The notes: a model not told the origin generated them from the sequence alone. A stretch of 64,000 nt of DNA from Streptococcus sp. LYSM12 (GCF_004569635.1 NZ_SPOZ01000001.1:1-64000); one strand, 5' to 3'. Shown: positions 35,033 to 44,475, counted from the stretch's first letter. Translations and numbers: made by a program.

Positions 35033-35745
35033 GGGCGTTTAAAGCACACAGTGAAAATAGGACACTTGACGCAGTGCTAAGGCACTAGGAAAGTTTCTCT
35101 TTTTCACACAGTGCTTAGCCCGAGTTCACTTACTCAAGATACGAGGGCGTTTAAAAAGCGAATGAAGAATAGGAAATATGACGAGTGAAAAGCTCCAGTG
35201 GAGGTTTTCAGCCTATTTCCTTAAATATGAAAGAAATGTTCTGTCTTCGCCTGCTTTTCCTTTTAAGCCCGCGTTGTCTTGCAAACAATGACTCTGCTTT
35301 CTAGTTATTAAGCTCGGGTAGCCACACCTTGGGAGCTAGAAGTATTTATACCTAAAGGTAGCCATATCCGTAAGCGAACATAGTTCGCAACGGCTTCGTC
35401 TCTTTTTTGCACAGAGTTTAGGGCGTGTTCACTTACACCAAGATACGAGGGCGTTTAAAGCACATAGTGAAAATAGGAACACTTGACGCAGTGCTAAAGC
35501 ACTAGGAAAGTTTCTCTTTTTCACACAGTGCTTAGCCCAAGTTCACTTACATCAAGATACAAAGCCCGTTAAAAACTCAAAGCAACAATAGAAAATCCGA
35601 CGAGTGAAAAGCTCCAGTAGAGGTTTTCAGCCTATTTCCTTAAATATGAAAGAAATGTTCGGTCTTCGCCTACTTTCCTTGTTTATTTTTTTAGCCTGCG
35701 TTGTCTTACAATCAATAACCTCGCTTTCTATTTTTTAGACTCGGG
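35033..35745. repeat. imperfect tandem duplication of a ~410-bp noncoding block rich in the gene-end repeat
   Basis: TCAAGATACGAGG-type motifs occur at 35033, 35135, 35439 and 35553. The blocks 35033-35340 and 35439-35745 align over most of their length (GTGAAAATAGGA, ACTTGACGCAGTGCTAA, GACGAGTGAAAAGCTCCAG, CTTAAATATGAAAGAAATGT). No coding potential beyond short remnants was seen across 34667-35970. Confidence 0.8.
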
Positions 35746-35748
35746 TAG

Positions 35749-35853
35749 TATAGTCTTTTAGTTTATTTTAGTACTAGGCAAGGAGCTGCAGGCTGTACTA
35801 GAGTACGGCAAAGCGAGTTAACGAAGTAATAAAAGATAAACGAAATGACTATA
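35749..35853 (-). repeat. MITE-like intergenic repeat, reverse orientation
   Basis: TATAGTCTTTT...GAAATGACTATA, a complete copy in the opposite orientation to those before 22.4 kb. Confidence 0.8.
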
Positions 35854-35970
35854 GTAGTCAGGGGAGTGACTATTGCTATCTCTACAGTAATACAATACAT
35901 TTTGTTGTCCCCCTACTGAATAGGTTACAATCAGCTACTTTTTTCAAACACAAAAGGAAAATTTACACCT

Positions 35971-36024
35971 TTTGTATTTTAATAAATCAAGGTATAATAG
36001 CAATAGAAAATGTAAGCGTTTTAG
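35971..36024 (+). promoter_or_regulatory. promoter and cre-like site of the PTS-peptidase operon
   Basis: TTTGTA (35971-35976), 16 bp, TATAAT (35993-35998). Immediately downstream ATGTAAGCGTTTTAG (36010-36024) fits the catabolite-responsive element except at the last two positions. Its location over the transcript start suggests CcpA repression in glucose. Confidence 0.6.
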
Positions 36025-36033
36025 GAGGAGCGT

Positions 36034-37863
36034 ATGAGAAGTGATTTAGTATTAGCTGTTTTATTGGACAATGACTATACTCCTGAGCAGACTCTTGCTG
36101 AAACTTTCAAGGTTTCTAAGCGCACGATACAAAATGATATTAAGCAATTAAATGGACTTGAGGCTGGATTTGTCATTAAAAAGCAGAAGTTAGGTTACAG
36201 TATTTCAATTACAAACAGTGACCTATTTCAGCAGTATTTTGACAGCCTAGAGTTTGATATTATGGACAGTCAAGAGATGCGTTTGGATAAAATCTGCTTC
36301 TTGTTGCTCCTTTCTTCAAGCTATATTACAATTCAATTCCTCGCAAATGAATTGTGTAGTAGCAGTAGTCAGATTAAGAAAGACTTGAAAAAGTTAGAAC
36401 AACCCTTAAAGCAAAAAGGGTTGATTCTGGAGAAAAAAGCACACTATGGTATTCGGGTCAGAGCATCTCTAGCAGAAAAAATTGCTTGGCTATTACAACA
36501 GGACAGTTATCGAAGATTTATGACAGAATATCTCACAGAACCCCAACAAGCTCAACTGGGTCTACTGTTATCAGATTGGTTCCAATCCTGCGCTTACATT
36601 CCAGATATTCCAGAAATGCAACTTGCAGAGCAGGAATTCCTCTTACTCTTGTGTATGGAAATAGCATCAGGTTCCCTCGATTCAGAAGAGTTAGAATTGG
36701 TATTGGATCAGGATTTGGAGACTGTTAAGCAACTCTTTTCTAAGGAGAAGCGTGATTTTTTGGAAAATAGTTTGTCTATTCGGACTGGTCAACGGCGTGA
36801 CACTAGCCCCTTATCCTTGAAAAAGCGAATTGGTGAATATTTTCAAGGTTTTGATGCACTTCATCAGACAGAATGTTCCAGTGATGAGGAGTTTTTAAAT
36901 GTAGTTTGTCTACATATTGCGGCCTTAATTGAACGCTCACGCAAAGGGATTGTCAGTGTTAACCCCAATGCTAGTCATATCAGTAAGTACTATCCTGTCA
37001 TGTATAATGAGGCTCTAAAGTTTTCCCGGTGGCTAGAAGAACTGTATCAGATTACTATTATCTCTGGGGAAATAGCCTATCTAGCAACCCATATGCTCGT
37101 TCCTTATCAGAAAGGGAGACAAAGGCGCTTGGAGCAGCGCTATAGGATAGGTGTTATTTGTTCCTCGGGTGGTGGTATTGCCCAGTTAGTTCATTTGAAA
37201 CTAAGACGCATTTTTCCTAATGCTGTGATTCGCACCTTTTCTTTGCTAGAAAAGAAAAGGATTCAGAAATTCCAGCCTGATGTGATCTTTTCTATAGTGG
37301 CCTTGGACTTTTCCTTGCCATGTCCGGTCATTCACCTAGATGAAATTCAAGGAAACTTAGATGATTTGTCAATGGCAAGTTACCTAGATTCTTTTCACGG
37401 GTCTAGGTCGAGTTCTATGGGAGAGCTTTTTCTTGAATGGCTTTCGCCAAGTTTTTTTACCATAAGAGGAAAAGAGGACTATAGGGAGATTTTAGGTGAG
37501 TTAGCAAGTCAGCTAGAAGTACACAATCACCAGAGAGGCTATAAGCAATCGCTCTTAGAGAGAGAAGATTATCTGTCAACTATTTATGCTCATGGAGTGG
37601 CCATACCGCATCCCATGGAGATGAGAGGGAGAAACAATATTATCTCTGTCTGTTTACTGCCACATGGTGTCCAGACCGAGGGGCTTCAGCCCAAGGTTAT
37701 TTTTATGGTATCGTTGAAAGAAAGAGAGGTTGAAAAACATCAAATTATTTCTCAGGTTCTGAGCAAGTTAATGGATAATCCATTAGGGGTTGAGGCGCTA
37801 CTCAAAACGGAAAGCTATCCAGAATTTCGTTATACATTGAAACAATTATTGGAGGGAAAGTAG
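36034..37863 (+). CDS. PRD-containing PTS regulator with EIIB and EIIA domains (MtlR/LicR type)
   Basis: A 609-residue multidomain regulator. N-terminal helix-turn-helix at ~18-40 (TLAETFKVSKRTIQNDIKQL) and a second near 105-125, then PRD modules (~180-385, with ATHMLVPY near the end). A Bgl/Gat-type EIIB loop with phospho-Cys in GVICSSGGGIAQLVH and a C-terminal EIIA(fru) domain with active His in GVAIPHPMEM follow. Sugar-PTS phosphorylation would switch it between active and inactive forms. GGAGGAG precedes the ATG. It heads the operon and its stop is one base before the next start, so it very probably controls the PTS below. Confidence 0.9.
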   Translation: MRSDLVLAVLLDNDYTPEQTLAETFKVSKRTIQNDIKQLNGLEAGFVIKKQKLGYSISITNSDLFQQYFDSLEFDIMDSQEMRLDKICFLLLLSSSYITIQFLANELCSSSSQIKKDLKKLEQPLKQKGLILEKKAHYGIRVRASLAEKIAWLLQQDSYRRFMTEYLTEPQQAQLGLLLSDWFQSCAYIPDIPEMQLAEQEFLLLLCMEIASGSLDSEELELVLDQDLETVKQLFSKEKRDFLENSLSIRTGQRRDTSPLSLKKRIGEYFQGFDALHQTECSSDEEFLNVVCLHIAALIERSRKGIVSVNPNASHISKYYPVMYNEALKFSRWLEELYQITIISGEIAYLATHMLVPYQKGRQRRLEQRYRIGVICSSGGGIAQLVHLKLRRIFPNAVIRTFSLLEKKRIQKFQPDVIFSIVALDFSLPCPVIHLDEIQGNLDDLSMASYLDSFHGSRSSSMGELFLEWLSPSFFTIRGKEDYREILGELASQLEVHNHQRGYKQSLLEREDYLSTIYAHGVAIPHPMEMRGRNNIISVCLLPHGVQTEGLQPKVIFMVSLKEREVEKHQIISQVLSKLMDNPLGVEALLKTESYPEFRYTLKQLLEGK

Positions 37864-37864
37864 T

Positions 37865-38908
37865 ATGAGTATTGAACTGTTGGCAGCTCTATCGAATGCA
37901 GATAGCATTGCCAGTAACGAAACAGAAGTGAGGAAAGTCTTATGTCAGGAGTTAGATGGATTGCCTTTTACTAAATGCTATGATGGTTTAGGAAGCCTGA
38001 TTTTTAGCAAAGAAAGCAAAGAAACGAATAAGAGTATCATGATTTGTGGTCACTTAGATGAGGTTGGCTTTATGGTGCGGACAATTAGTGAAACAGGTCT
38101 GATGTATCTCATGGTAGTAGGAGGTGTCAAACCTCTAGCACAACATTTTCAAAAAGTGAGGATTACAACTTTTGACGGTCAAAAGATTATCGGCTTTGTT
38201 TCAGCTAGCTATCGCAATAGTATGACGGAAGAGTTGATTTGTGATATTGGTGCTTCGTCTTATGAAGAAGTGGTTAGCCTAGGCATTGAAGTCGGTAATA
38301 TGGTCTGTTTTGATAGCACCTTTGAAGAGTTAGCACCAACATCCATGTATATGGGCAAGGCCTTGGATAACCGCATAGCCTGCTATATTATGGCTCAATT
38401 AATGAAAGATATTGCCTACAAAGAAGTGCCAATCACCATTCATTTTGCATTTACCAGTAGTGAAGAAGTGGGAATTAGAGGGGCAAAGACGAGCACGAAA
38501 CTGGTCAATCCAGATAGTGTTTTCGTGATTGATGTGGCGACGTATAGCGATTCGACAACCCGAAATCATCTGAATCAGCGACAAGTTGGGAAAGGTCCTA
38601 TTTTGACCCATTTTGATCGGACCTTAGCCCCAAATCTACAGATGATTGCTTTTATTAAAAAGATTGCTAGCCAGTATCAGATTCCCTTGCAGTTAGATAT
38701 GTTTTCATCAGGAGGGACAGATGGTGGTCAGGCTCATCTAGTCAATGAAGGAAAGCCTACAGTGGTGACTATTGTCCCTGTTCGGCATGGACATTGTCCT
38801 TATTCTCTGGTTAGTATGAGAGATATCAATCAGATGATTGATCTGTATCGGGCTATGATTATGAATTGTTCGGCAGCTGTTTGTGACCAATTTCAATCGT
38901 TTACTTAG
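37865..38908 (+). CDS. M42-family aminopeptidase (PTS-associated, FrvX/YpdE-like)
   Basis: A 347-residue di-metal peptidase of the M42 clan. The metal and catalytic residues are visible: GHLDEVGFMV (His, Asp), GKALDNRIAC (bridging Asp), FTSSEEVGIRGA (Glu pair), VIDVATYS (Asp) and RHGHCPYSLVS (His). M42 enzymes remove N-terminal residues from short peptides, often as dodecamers. FrvX and YpdE of E. coli belong to this family and are also encoded beside PTS genes. The ATG is one base after the regulator stop, indicating coupling. The substrate is presumably a product of the adjacent PTS. Confidence 0.9.
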   Translation: MSIELLAALSNADSIASNETEVRKVLCQELDGLPFTKCYDGLGSLIFSKESKETNKSIMICGHLDEVGFMVRTISETGLMYLMVVGGVKPLAQHFQKVRITTFDGQKIIGFVSASYRNSMTEELICDIGASSYEEVVSLGIEVGNMVCFDSTFEELAPTSMYMGKALDNRIACYIMAQLMKDIAYKEVPITIHFAFTSSEEVGIRGAKTSTKLVNPDSVFVIDVATYSDSTTRNHLNQRQVGKGPILTHFDRTLAPNLQMIAFIKKIASQYQIPLQLDMFSSGGTDGGQAHLVNEGKPTVVTIVPVRHGHCPYSLVSMRDINQMIDLYRAMIMNCSAAVCDQFQSFT

Positions 38909-38922
38909 ATAGGAGAAAGAGT

Positions 38923-39219
38923 ATGGAAGAAGTAGAAATTGTCAAAATGATTGCTATCTCGGGGGATAGCAAGGCGAAAGCATTTGAAGCCTTGAAATGT
39001 CTTAAAGAAAAAGATATTGCAAGAGCCAAAGCCTTGATTAAAGAATCGAGGCAATTAGATTTAGAAGCGCATAATCTTCAAACAAATCTAATTAGCAAGG
39101 AGTTAATGGGAGAGGAAGATACAAAGGTGACCTTGTTAATGGTACACGCTCAAGATCATTATATGATTAGCCAGCTTGCCAGAGATTTGATTGAAGCGAT
39201 GATTGCTATTTACGAATAG
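38923..39219 (+). CDS. PTS lactose/cellobiose-family EIIA
   Basis: A 98-residue all-helical phosphocarrier of the LacF/ChbA type. The active-site His lies in LLMVHAQDHYM. It takes phosphate from HPr and gives it to the EIIB encoded next. AGGAGAAAG precedes the ATG, 14 bp after the M42 gene. Confidence 0.93.
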   Translation: MEEVEIVKMIAISGDSKAKAFEALKCLKEKDIARAKALIKESRQLDLEAHNLQTNLISKELMGEEDTKVTLLMVHAQDHYMISQLARDLIEAMIAIYE

Positions 39220-39234
39220 AAAAGGGGTAAAATG

Positions 39235-39567
39235 ATGAAAATTTTGTTATGTTGTGCAGGTGGTTTTTCGACCAATATGTTGATGCAAAATATGCGAAAA
39301 GTTGTGCAAAAGAGTGAGGTGTTAAACGATAAGGATTTTGACTTTACAGCCATTCCAGTTGATGCCTTGGAACAAGAAATTGATGGTTGGGATATTGTCT
39401 TAGTCGGACCACAAATCGCTCATAAACTTGAGTATATCAAATCTGTACTAGAGCCAAGAGGACTTCCTTATGCTGTCGTTGATAAAGATATTTATGGTCA
39501 AATGGATGGGGCTACAGTATTAAAATTGGCACTTGTGACCCAGCGGAAACATGCATTGAAGCTATAA
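39235..39567 (+). CDS. PTS lactose/cellobiose-family EIIB
   Basis: A 110-residue cytosolic EIIB. The phospho-acceptor cysteine is in the N-terminal loop ILLCCAGGFSTNMLMQNM; the second Cys of the pair fits the family position. Two adjacent ATGs (39232 and 39235) are possible; the second has better spacing from AAAGGGG. It transfers phosphate to substrate bound by EIIC. Confidence 0.92.
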   Translation: MKILLCCAGGFSTNMLMQNMRKVVQKSEVLNDKDFDFTAIPVDALEQEIDGWDIVLVGPQIAHKLEYIKSVLEPRGLPYAVVDKDIYGQMDGATVLKLALVTQRKHALKL

Positions 39568-39589
39568 AATAGGGAAAGGAACCATCGCT

Positions 39590-40915
39590 ATGTTTGAAAA
39601 ATTTGAAGCGTTTATGAATCACTTTTTTCTCCCCTTGGCACGCAAGGTAGATAACCAGCAACATTTGAGCGCGATTAAGGCAGGCATGGTCGCCATGACT
39701 CCCTTTACTATTTTGGGAAGTTTCTTTGCTATATTACCTGCTTTACCCAATATGCTAGGAGAAAAAAATGTTGTTAGTCAATTTATACTAGGAAATGTAG
39801 AATTGTTTGCTTTACCTGTTACGCTTTCAATCGGTTTGATTGGGCTTTACTCTAGTATGGCTATTTCCTTTAATCTAGCTAACCACTACAAGCTCTATAT
39901 TCCTGGAGCGGTTACTCAGGCGGTCTTTGCTTTCCTCTTTCTAACGATTCAATTTACAGAAGACGGCAATGTTAGTCTGTCAAATTTAGGGGCAAAAGGG
40001 TTGTTTACGTCGATGATTGCTTCTATCGTGACGGTTGAACTCTACCAGTTCTGCAAGAAGAGAAATTTGACTATTCGCATGCCAGAGGGTGTTCCTGATT
40101 TTGTGTCTAAATCCTTTGAGTTAATTCCCGTCACCTTGATTGTTGCGGGTAGCTTTATTTTGACACGTTTTGCATTACTATCAACAGTTGGTGAACTTCC
40201 TCCGACCATTTTAACCCGTTTCCTCCAGCCTTTAGTGGGTTCAATGGACAATCCGTGGTCTGTCTTAGCCTTGAATTTCTGTATTTGTACCATTTTCTTC
40301 TTTGGTATTCACCCCTCTGTATTCAGTCCGATTACACGACCGATTATGGTTGTTTTTATCGCTGAAAATATTGCGGCCTATCAAGCAGGTCAACCTTTGC
40401 CTCATTTCTACACAGCAGGAGCCTCCAGCGCTTTCTTTGGGTTTACAGGTTGCGGTATCTCTATCGGTTGTGTTATTGCTTGTATGCTGTCCAAAAGCAA
40501 GCGTTATCGTCAAATCGGTCGTGTCTCGCTCTTTCCGGCCTTATTTGGAATCAATGAGCCAATCTTGTTTGGTGCACCGATTATTTTAAATCCTGTCATG
40601 TTTATACCGCATGTATTTGGAGGAGCTATTATTGGTACCTTGCCGATGTTTATGATGCATTGGGGGTTCTTGGACAAGCCGATTTTTGATCCTCCCTATG
40701 TGGGTGTCTTTTTGGAGGGATTTTTGACAAATGGGGACTGGCGCTCCATTATAGCAAATGTCCTCCAGCTTATACTAACAGTTGCGCTTTATTGGCCTTT
40801 CTTTAAGGTAATGGAAAAACAAGAGCTAGAGGCGGAGCAAAGAGTGGAAGCAGAAAAGGAAATCTTTACAGCATCCGAGGTGGATATTTTAGACGAACTG
40901 GGCTTGGATTTTTAA
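39590..40915 (+). CDS. PTS lactose/cellobiose-family EIIC permease
   Basis: A 441-residue membrane permease with about ten hydrophobic segments. It starts FEKFEAFMNHFFLPLARKVD, as CelB/ChbC proteins do, and carries the substrate-site region SLFPALFGINEPILFGAPI characteristic of this superfamily. It moves and phosphorylates the substrate with the two preceding proteins. The family handles diacetylchitobiose, cellobiose, lactose and other glycosides; the specificity here is unknown. AAAGGAACC lies upstream. Confidence 0.92.
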   Translation: MFEKFEAFMNHFFLPLARKVDNQQHLSAIKAGMVAMTPFTILGSFFAILPALPNMLGEKNVVSQFILGNVELFALPVTLSIGLIGLYSSMAISFNLANHYKLYIPGAVTQAVFAFLFLTIQFTEDGNVSLSNLGAKGLFTSMIASIVTVELYQFCKKRNLTIRMPEGVPDFVSKSFELIPVTLIVAGSFILTRFALLSTVGELPPTILTRFLQPLVGSMDNPWSVLALNFCICTIFFFGIHPSVFSPITRPIMVVFIAENIAAYQAGQPLPHFYTAGASSAFFGFTGCGISIGCVIACMLSKSKRYRQIGRVSLFPALFGINEPILFGAPIILNPVMFIPHVFGGAIIGTLPMFMMHWGFLDKPIFDPPYVGVFLEGFLTNGDWRSIIANVLQLILTVALYWPFFKVMEKQELEAEQRVEAEKEIFTASEVDILDELGLDF

Positions 40916-40928
40916 AGGAGAGATAATA

Positions 40929-41984
40929 GTGATTGATAAAGTGTTCCAGCTATTGGAAAAAAAGCAGCTCGATGCCTTGGTTGTGACATCTGTTCCCAAT
41001 AAAGTATATTTTCAATCATTAAAAGGGAGCGGTGTCTATCTTGTCATCACTAAGTCAGAAGTAGCCCAATTTTTTGATGGTCGTTACCTAGAAGAAATCA
41101 AAGAAAAGACGAATGCCTCTTACCGGCGATATGAGGTCCCAAAAGGTCGTTATTTAGAAGAAATTAGGACCTATCTCTGTAAGCAGGCAGCCACGAGAGT
41201 AGGGATTGAACCTGTTGGTTTAACCATTCAAGACTATCATCTTCTAACTGCTACCTTTGACATCTGTTTGTTGCAAGATGAATTAGAGTGCATTCGTTCG
41301 ATAAAAACAAAGGCAGAATGTCAGAAGATTCAAGCAGTCTGTCAGTTGACTGATGAAGTGTTTACAACGATTCTTCCCCAAATCAAGATTGGTATGACAG
41401 AGTTGGAATTGAGTGGCATTATTCATTATGAGGGTTTCAAACGAGGTGCTAGTGCCATGGCCTTTGAGCCAATTATTGCATCTGGTTTTCGAGGAGCTTA
41501 TCCGCATGGTCGACCGACCACTAAACGGATTGAACATGGTGAATTACTGACGATTGATTTTGGCTTGACTTTGGATCATTATCAATCTGATATGACACGA
41601 ACGCTAGCTGTTGGGAGCATTGATAGTAAAAGGCGGGAGATATATCAGACCGTATTGTCAGCCCAGAAAAAAGCAGTAGCTGCGGTTAGAAGCGGATTGA
41701 CTGGAAGTGCTGTAGATCAAATAGCGCGTAAGGTGATTGAAGAAGCTGGTTATGGAGAGTATTTTGCTCATGGTCTAGGCCATGGAATTGGAATGGGCAA
41801 TGATGTCCCGATTTTAAATCCTAGTAGTCAGACAATTCTTAAAGAGGGAATGGTGATGACCTGTGAGCCTGGCATCTATATACCAGATATTGGTGGCGTT
41901 CGGATTGAAGATGTGGTCATGATTCAAGGGGAAATTGGGAAGCAGGTGACACTTTCTGAAAAAGAACTAATAGAAGTGGGGTGA
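40929..41984 (+). CDS. M24-family Xaa-Pro aminopeptidase/dipeptidase
   Basis: A 351-residue creatinase/prolidase-fold enzyme. The N-terminal domain (~1-120) is of the creatinase type. The catalytic domain has the five metal ligands: DFGLTLDHYQSDMTRT (two Asp), HGLGHGIGM (His), CEPGIYIP (Glu) and VRIEDVVMI (Glu). It cleaves N-terminal residues ahead of proline or acts on Xaa-Pro dipeptides. The start is GTG with AAAGGAG upstream, 13 bp after the EIIC gene. Its E. coli relative YpdF is encoded beside an M42 peptidase and PTS genes, the same pairing as here. Confidence 0.9.
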   Translation: MIDKVFQLLEKKQLDALVVTSVPNKVYFQSLKGSGVYLVITKSEVAQFFDGRYLEEIKEKTNASYRRYEVPKGRYLEEIRTYLCKQAATRVGIEPVGLTIQDYHLLTATFDICLLQDELECIRSIKTKAECQKIQAVCQLTDEVFTTILPQIKIGMTELELSGIIHYEGFKRGASAMAFEPIIASGFRGAYPHGRPTTKRIEHGELLTIDFGLTLDHYQSDMTRTLAVGSIDSKRREIYQTVLSAQKKAVAAVRSGLTGSAVDQIARKVIEEAGYGEYFAHGLGHGIGMGNDVPILNPSSQTILKEGMVMTCEPGIYIPDIGGVRIEDVVMIQGEIGKQVTLSEKELIEVG

Positions 41985-41988
41985 TAGG

Positions 41989-43182
41989 GTGTATAACTTT
42001 GATAAACGAATCGATCGCCGTCTGGGAAATTCTAGAAAATGGAATCCCCAACAAATTGCTATGAAGTTTGGACTGGGAGAAGGAGTCATTCCGCTTGATT
42101 TGGCCGATATTGATATTGCTGTTGCTGAGCCAATTCAAAAGGCCTTAGTAGAACGAGCAATGATTGCGGACTACAGCTACACTTTTGTACCAGATGAATT
42201 TTATGAAGCGGTCATTCATTGGAATGCTAGGCGATTTAACTGCAGGTTGGAAAAAGAGTGGATCAAGCTGACTTTTGGGACCGTTTCTACGCTCTATTAT
42301 CTTGTTCAGGCTTTTAGTAAGAAAGGGGAAGCAATCATGGTCAATACGCCAGCCTATGCTCCTTTTGCAGAGGCTGTAGTCCATAACGATCGAAAATTGC
42401 TGACGAGCTCCCTAGTGAACAAAGAAAATCGCTATTATTTTGACTTCGAAGATATGGAGCATCAATTTCAGACAGAAGCCGTAAAGATGTATATCCTATG
42501 CAGTCCTCAAAATCCCTCAGGACGTGTTTGGACGAAAGAGGAACTCTATCAAGTGGCAGAACTTTGCATCAGGTATAATGTTTTACTAGTGTGTGATGAA
42601 ATTCATCGAGATATCCTTTTTGATTCCACCTCCTTTACTACCATTGCCAATGCGCACCCTGATATCATGGAGCATTGCATTCTCTGCCTATCTCCAAATA
42701 AGGCCTTTAATCTTGGAGGCTTAAAAACCTCCTATGTTGTCATTCAAAATCCAGTGATTCGACAGCGCTTTTATCAACAGCTAGAAACAAATTCAATTAC
42801 CTCTCCGCATGTGTTTGCAGTCCCAGCTGTGATTGCTGCCTATACCCAGTGCGATGACTGGTTGAAGCAACTGACAGACTATATTCAGGGAAATATGACC
42901 TTGCTTTATGAATGTTTTAAAGAAATTCCAGAAGCAGTGGTTATGCCAGCAGAATCCTCTTTTTTAGCCTGGATTGATGTGAGCCAACTGTTTAAAAATG
43001 AGCTTGAGTTGACAGCTTTTTTCAAGGAAGCAAATCTAACCATGGTTCCAGGTAGTTATTTTGTAAAAGATGGTGAGGGCTTCGTCCGTCTTTGTGTTGC
43101 TCTGCCGAGAGATTTATGGCTGGAAGTATTGGACAGATTGAAAAAGACCTATATAAAATATAAAGCAAGAGGCCTGCTGTAG
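41989..43182 (+). CDS. MalY/PatB-type PLP-dependent C-S lyase/aminotransferase
   Basis: A 397-residue fold-type I PLP enzyme. It begins with the family's IPLDLADIDIAVAEPI and contains CSPQNPSGRVW, CDEIHRDILF (Asp binding the pyridine N) and LSPNKAFNLGGLK with the Schiff-base Lys. MalY/PatB proteins are usually cystathionine or cysteine-S-conjugate beta-lyases releasing a thiol, pyruvate and ammonia. The start is GTG, four bases after the M24 stop, with a weak ribosome-binding site, suggesting coupling. As the last gene of a PTS-peptidase operon it may act on the amino acid freed by the two peptidases. Confidence 0.85.
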   Translation: MYNFDKRIDRRLGNSRKWNPQQIAMKFGLGEGVIPLDLADIDIAVAEPIQKALVERAMIADYSYTFVPDEFYEAVIHWNARRFNCRLEKEWIKLTFGTVSTLYYLVQAFSKKGEAIMVNTPAYAPFAEAVVHNDRKLLTSSLVNKENRYYFDFEDMEHQFQTEAVKMYILCSPQNPSGRVWTKEELYQVAELCIRYNVLLVCDEIHRDILFDSTSFTTIANAHPDIMEHCILCLSPNKAFNLGGLKTSYVVIQNPVIRQRFYQQLETNSITSPHVFAVPAVIAAYTQCDDWLKQLTDYIQGNMTLLYECFKEIPEAVVMPAESSFLAWIDVSQLFKNELELTAFFKEANLTMVPGSYFVKDGEGFVRLCVALPRDLWLEVLDRLKKTYIKYKARGLL

Positions 43183-43193
43183 TCTCTTGCTTT
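43162..43193 (+). terminator. terminator of the PTS-peptidase operon
   Basis: AAAGCAAGAG / CTCTTGCTTT stem with a 12-base loop and a T-rich tail. It overlaps the stop codon of the PLP enzyme gene. Confidence 0.75.
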
Positions 43194-43369
43194 GTGTTTG
43201 CTTGCTGTAAGCTTTCTGTATCTTATACTCAAAAGGATGCTGCGCCAACTTTGGCCTTAGATATCCCCTTTGGTCAACTGTTTTTCTGTAAAATCTAAAC
43301 TACTATACTAGCTATTACAGTCTAAATAATGTAAAATAGAGAGCAATTAGGAAATCAAGGAGTTTAAGC

Positions 43370-44350
43370 ATGTCATCGTATTGGAGTGGCTATCCAGATT
43401 TGGAAGAAAAACTTGATAGCGTAAGGACAGTGATTGAGCAGAAGATGCACATCCGTAACCAGAGTATTGAACGAGCTGTTGTATCCCTAAATAATGCAGG
43501 TGGAAAGTATTTGCGACCGGCTTTTTTCTTTTTATTTGCAGCTTTTGGTGATGCTCCAAAGATAGGCAAGGATCAGTTGGTGACAGCTGCCGCTTCGCTT
43601 GAAGTCTTGCATTTGGCAACCCTGGTTCATGATGATGTCATTGATGATTCTCCTCTACGACGCGGACAAGTGACGATTCAAAGTCACTTTGGAAAGGATG
43701 TTGCGGTTTATACAGGGGACTTGCTCTTTACAGTCTTTTTTGACTTGCTCCTAGAGTCCATGTCAGGCTCACCTTATCTGCGTGTCAATGCTAAGACAAT
43801 GAAGAAAATCTTGTTGGGTGAGCTCGAGCAGATGTCTACTTACCACAATCAAGAGCAGACAATTCATGGTTATTTGCGGACTGCTGCAGGAAAAACAGCT
43901 GCCTTATTTAAGTTAGCTGCTCGAGAGGGGGCTTATTTTGGCGGAGCGGATGTAGATACGATTCGACTGGCAGGACATGTTGGTTTTTATATAGGAATAG
44001 CCTTTCAGATGATCGATGATTTACTAGATTACACAGAAGATAAAGAAGCTCTCAATAAGCCTGTTTTGGAAGATATTAGTCAGGGAATCTACAATTTACC
44101 GCTAATCTGTGCTCTTCAAAAAAATCCAGCTGTCTTTCGTCCCTATCTTGATAAGCAACAGGCTATGACAGTAGAAGATGTCGAAGCAGTGGTTTACTTG
44201 ATGAAGAAAGAAGGTGGGCTAGAAGAAGCGCGTATGTTAGCCGCACGCTTTACTCAAAAGGCCGTCGCAGTAATTGCCCAATTACCACTTCACCCAGCAA
44301 AAGATCGATTGCTCCAGATGACCGAACGCTTATTAGAAAGAAGTAGTTAA
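43370..44350 (+). CDS. trans-polyprenyl diphosphate synthase (quinone side chain)
   Basis: A 326-residue all-helical prenyl elongase. The first Asp-rich motif is LVHDDVIDDSPLRRG and the second is FQMIDDLLDYTED, with GGKYLRPAF near the N-terminus binding IPP. It resembles HepT/IspB proteins that make C30-C50 chains for (demethyl)menaquinone. The cyd cluster and menA encoded nearby on the opposite strand support a respiratory quinone role; chain length is not certain. A 187-bp upstream gap contains its promoter region. It converges on cydC at a terminator. Confidence 0.88.
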   Translation: MSSYWSGYPDLEEKLDSVRTVIEQKMHIRNQSIERAVVSLNNAGGKYLRPAFFFLFAAFGDAPKIGKDQLVTAAASLEVLHLATLVHDDVIDDSPLRRGQVTIQSHFGKDVAVYTGDLLFTVFFDLLLESMSGSPYLRVNAKTMKKILLGELEQMSTYHNQEQTIHGYLRTAAGKTAALFKLAAREGAYFGGADVDTIRLAGHVGFYIGIAFQMIDDLLDYTEDKEALNKPVLEDISQGIYNLPLICALQKNPAVFRPYLDKQQAMTVEDVEAVVYLMKKEGGLEEARMLAARFTQKAVAVIAQLPLHPAKDRLLQMTERLLERSS

Positions 44351-44443
44351 GGCTCTGAACTGTTGAGAAAAGGAATTACTTTTCTTATCTGGCACTTAAA
44401 CTAATTGATAAGTATTTTTGACGAGTATCCGTATAGGATAAAG

Positions 44444-44469
44444 AAAAAGGTTGGGAATCCAACCTTTTT
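44444..44469. terminator. bidirectional terminator between the prenyl synthase gene and cydC
   Basis: AAAAAGGTTGG-GAAT-CCAACCTTTTT, perfect 11-bp stem with a tetraloop. Confidence 0.9.
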
Positions 44470-44475
44470 GATTGT

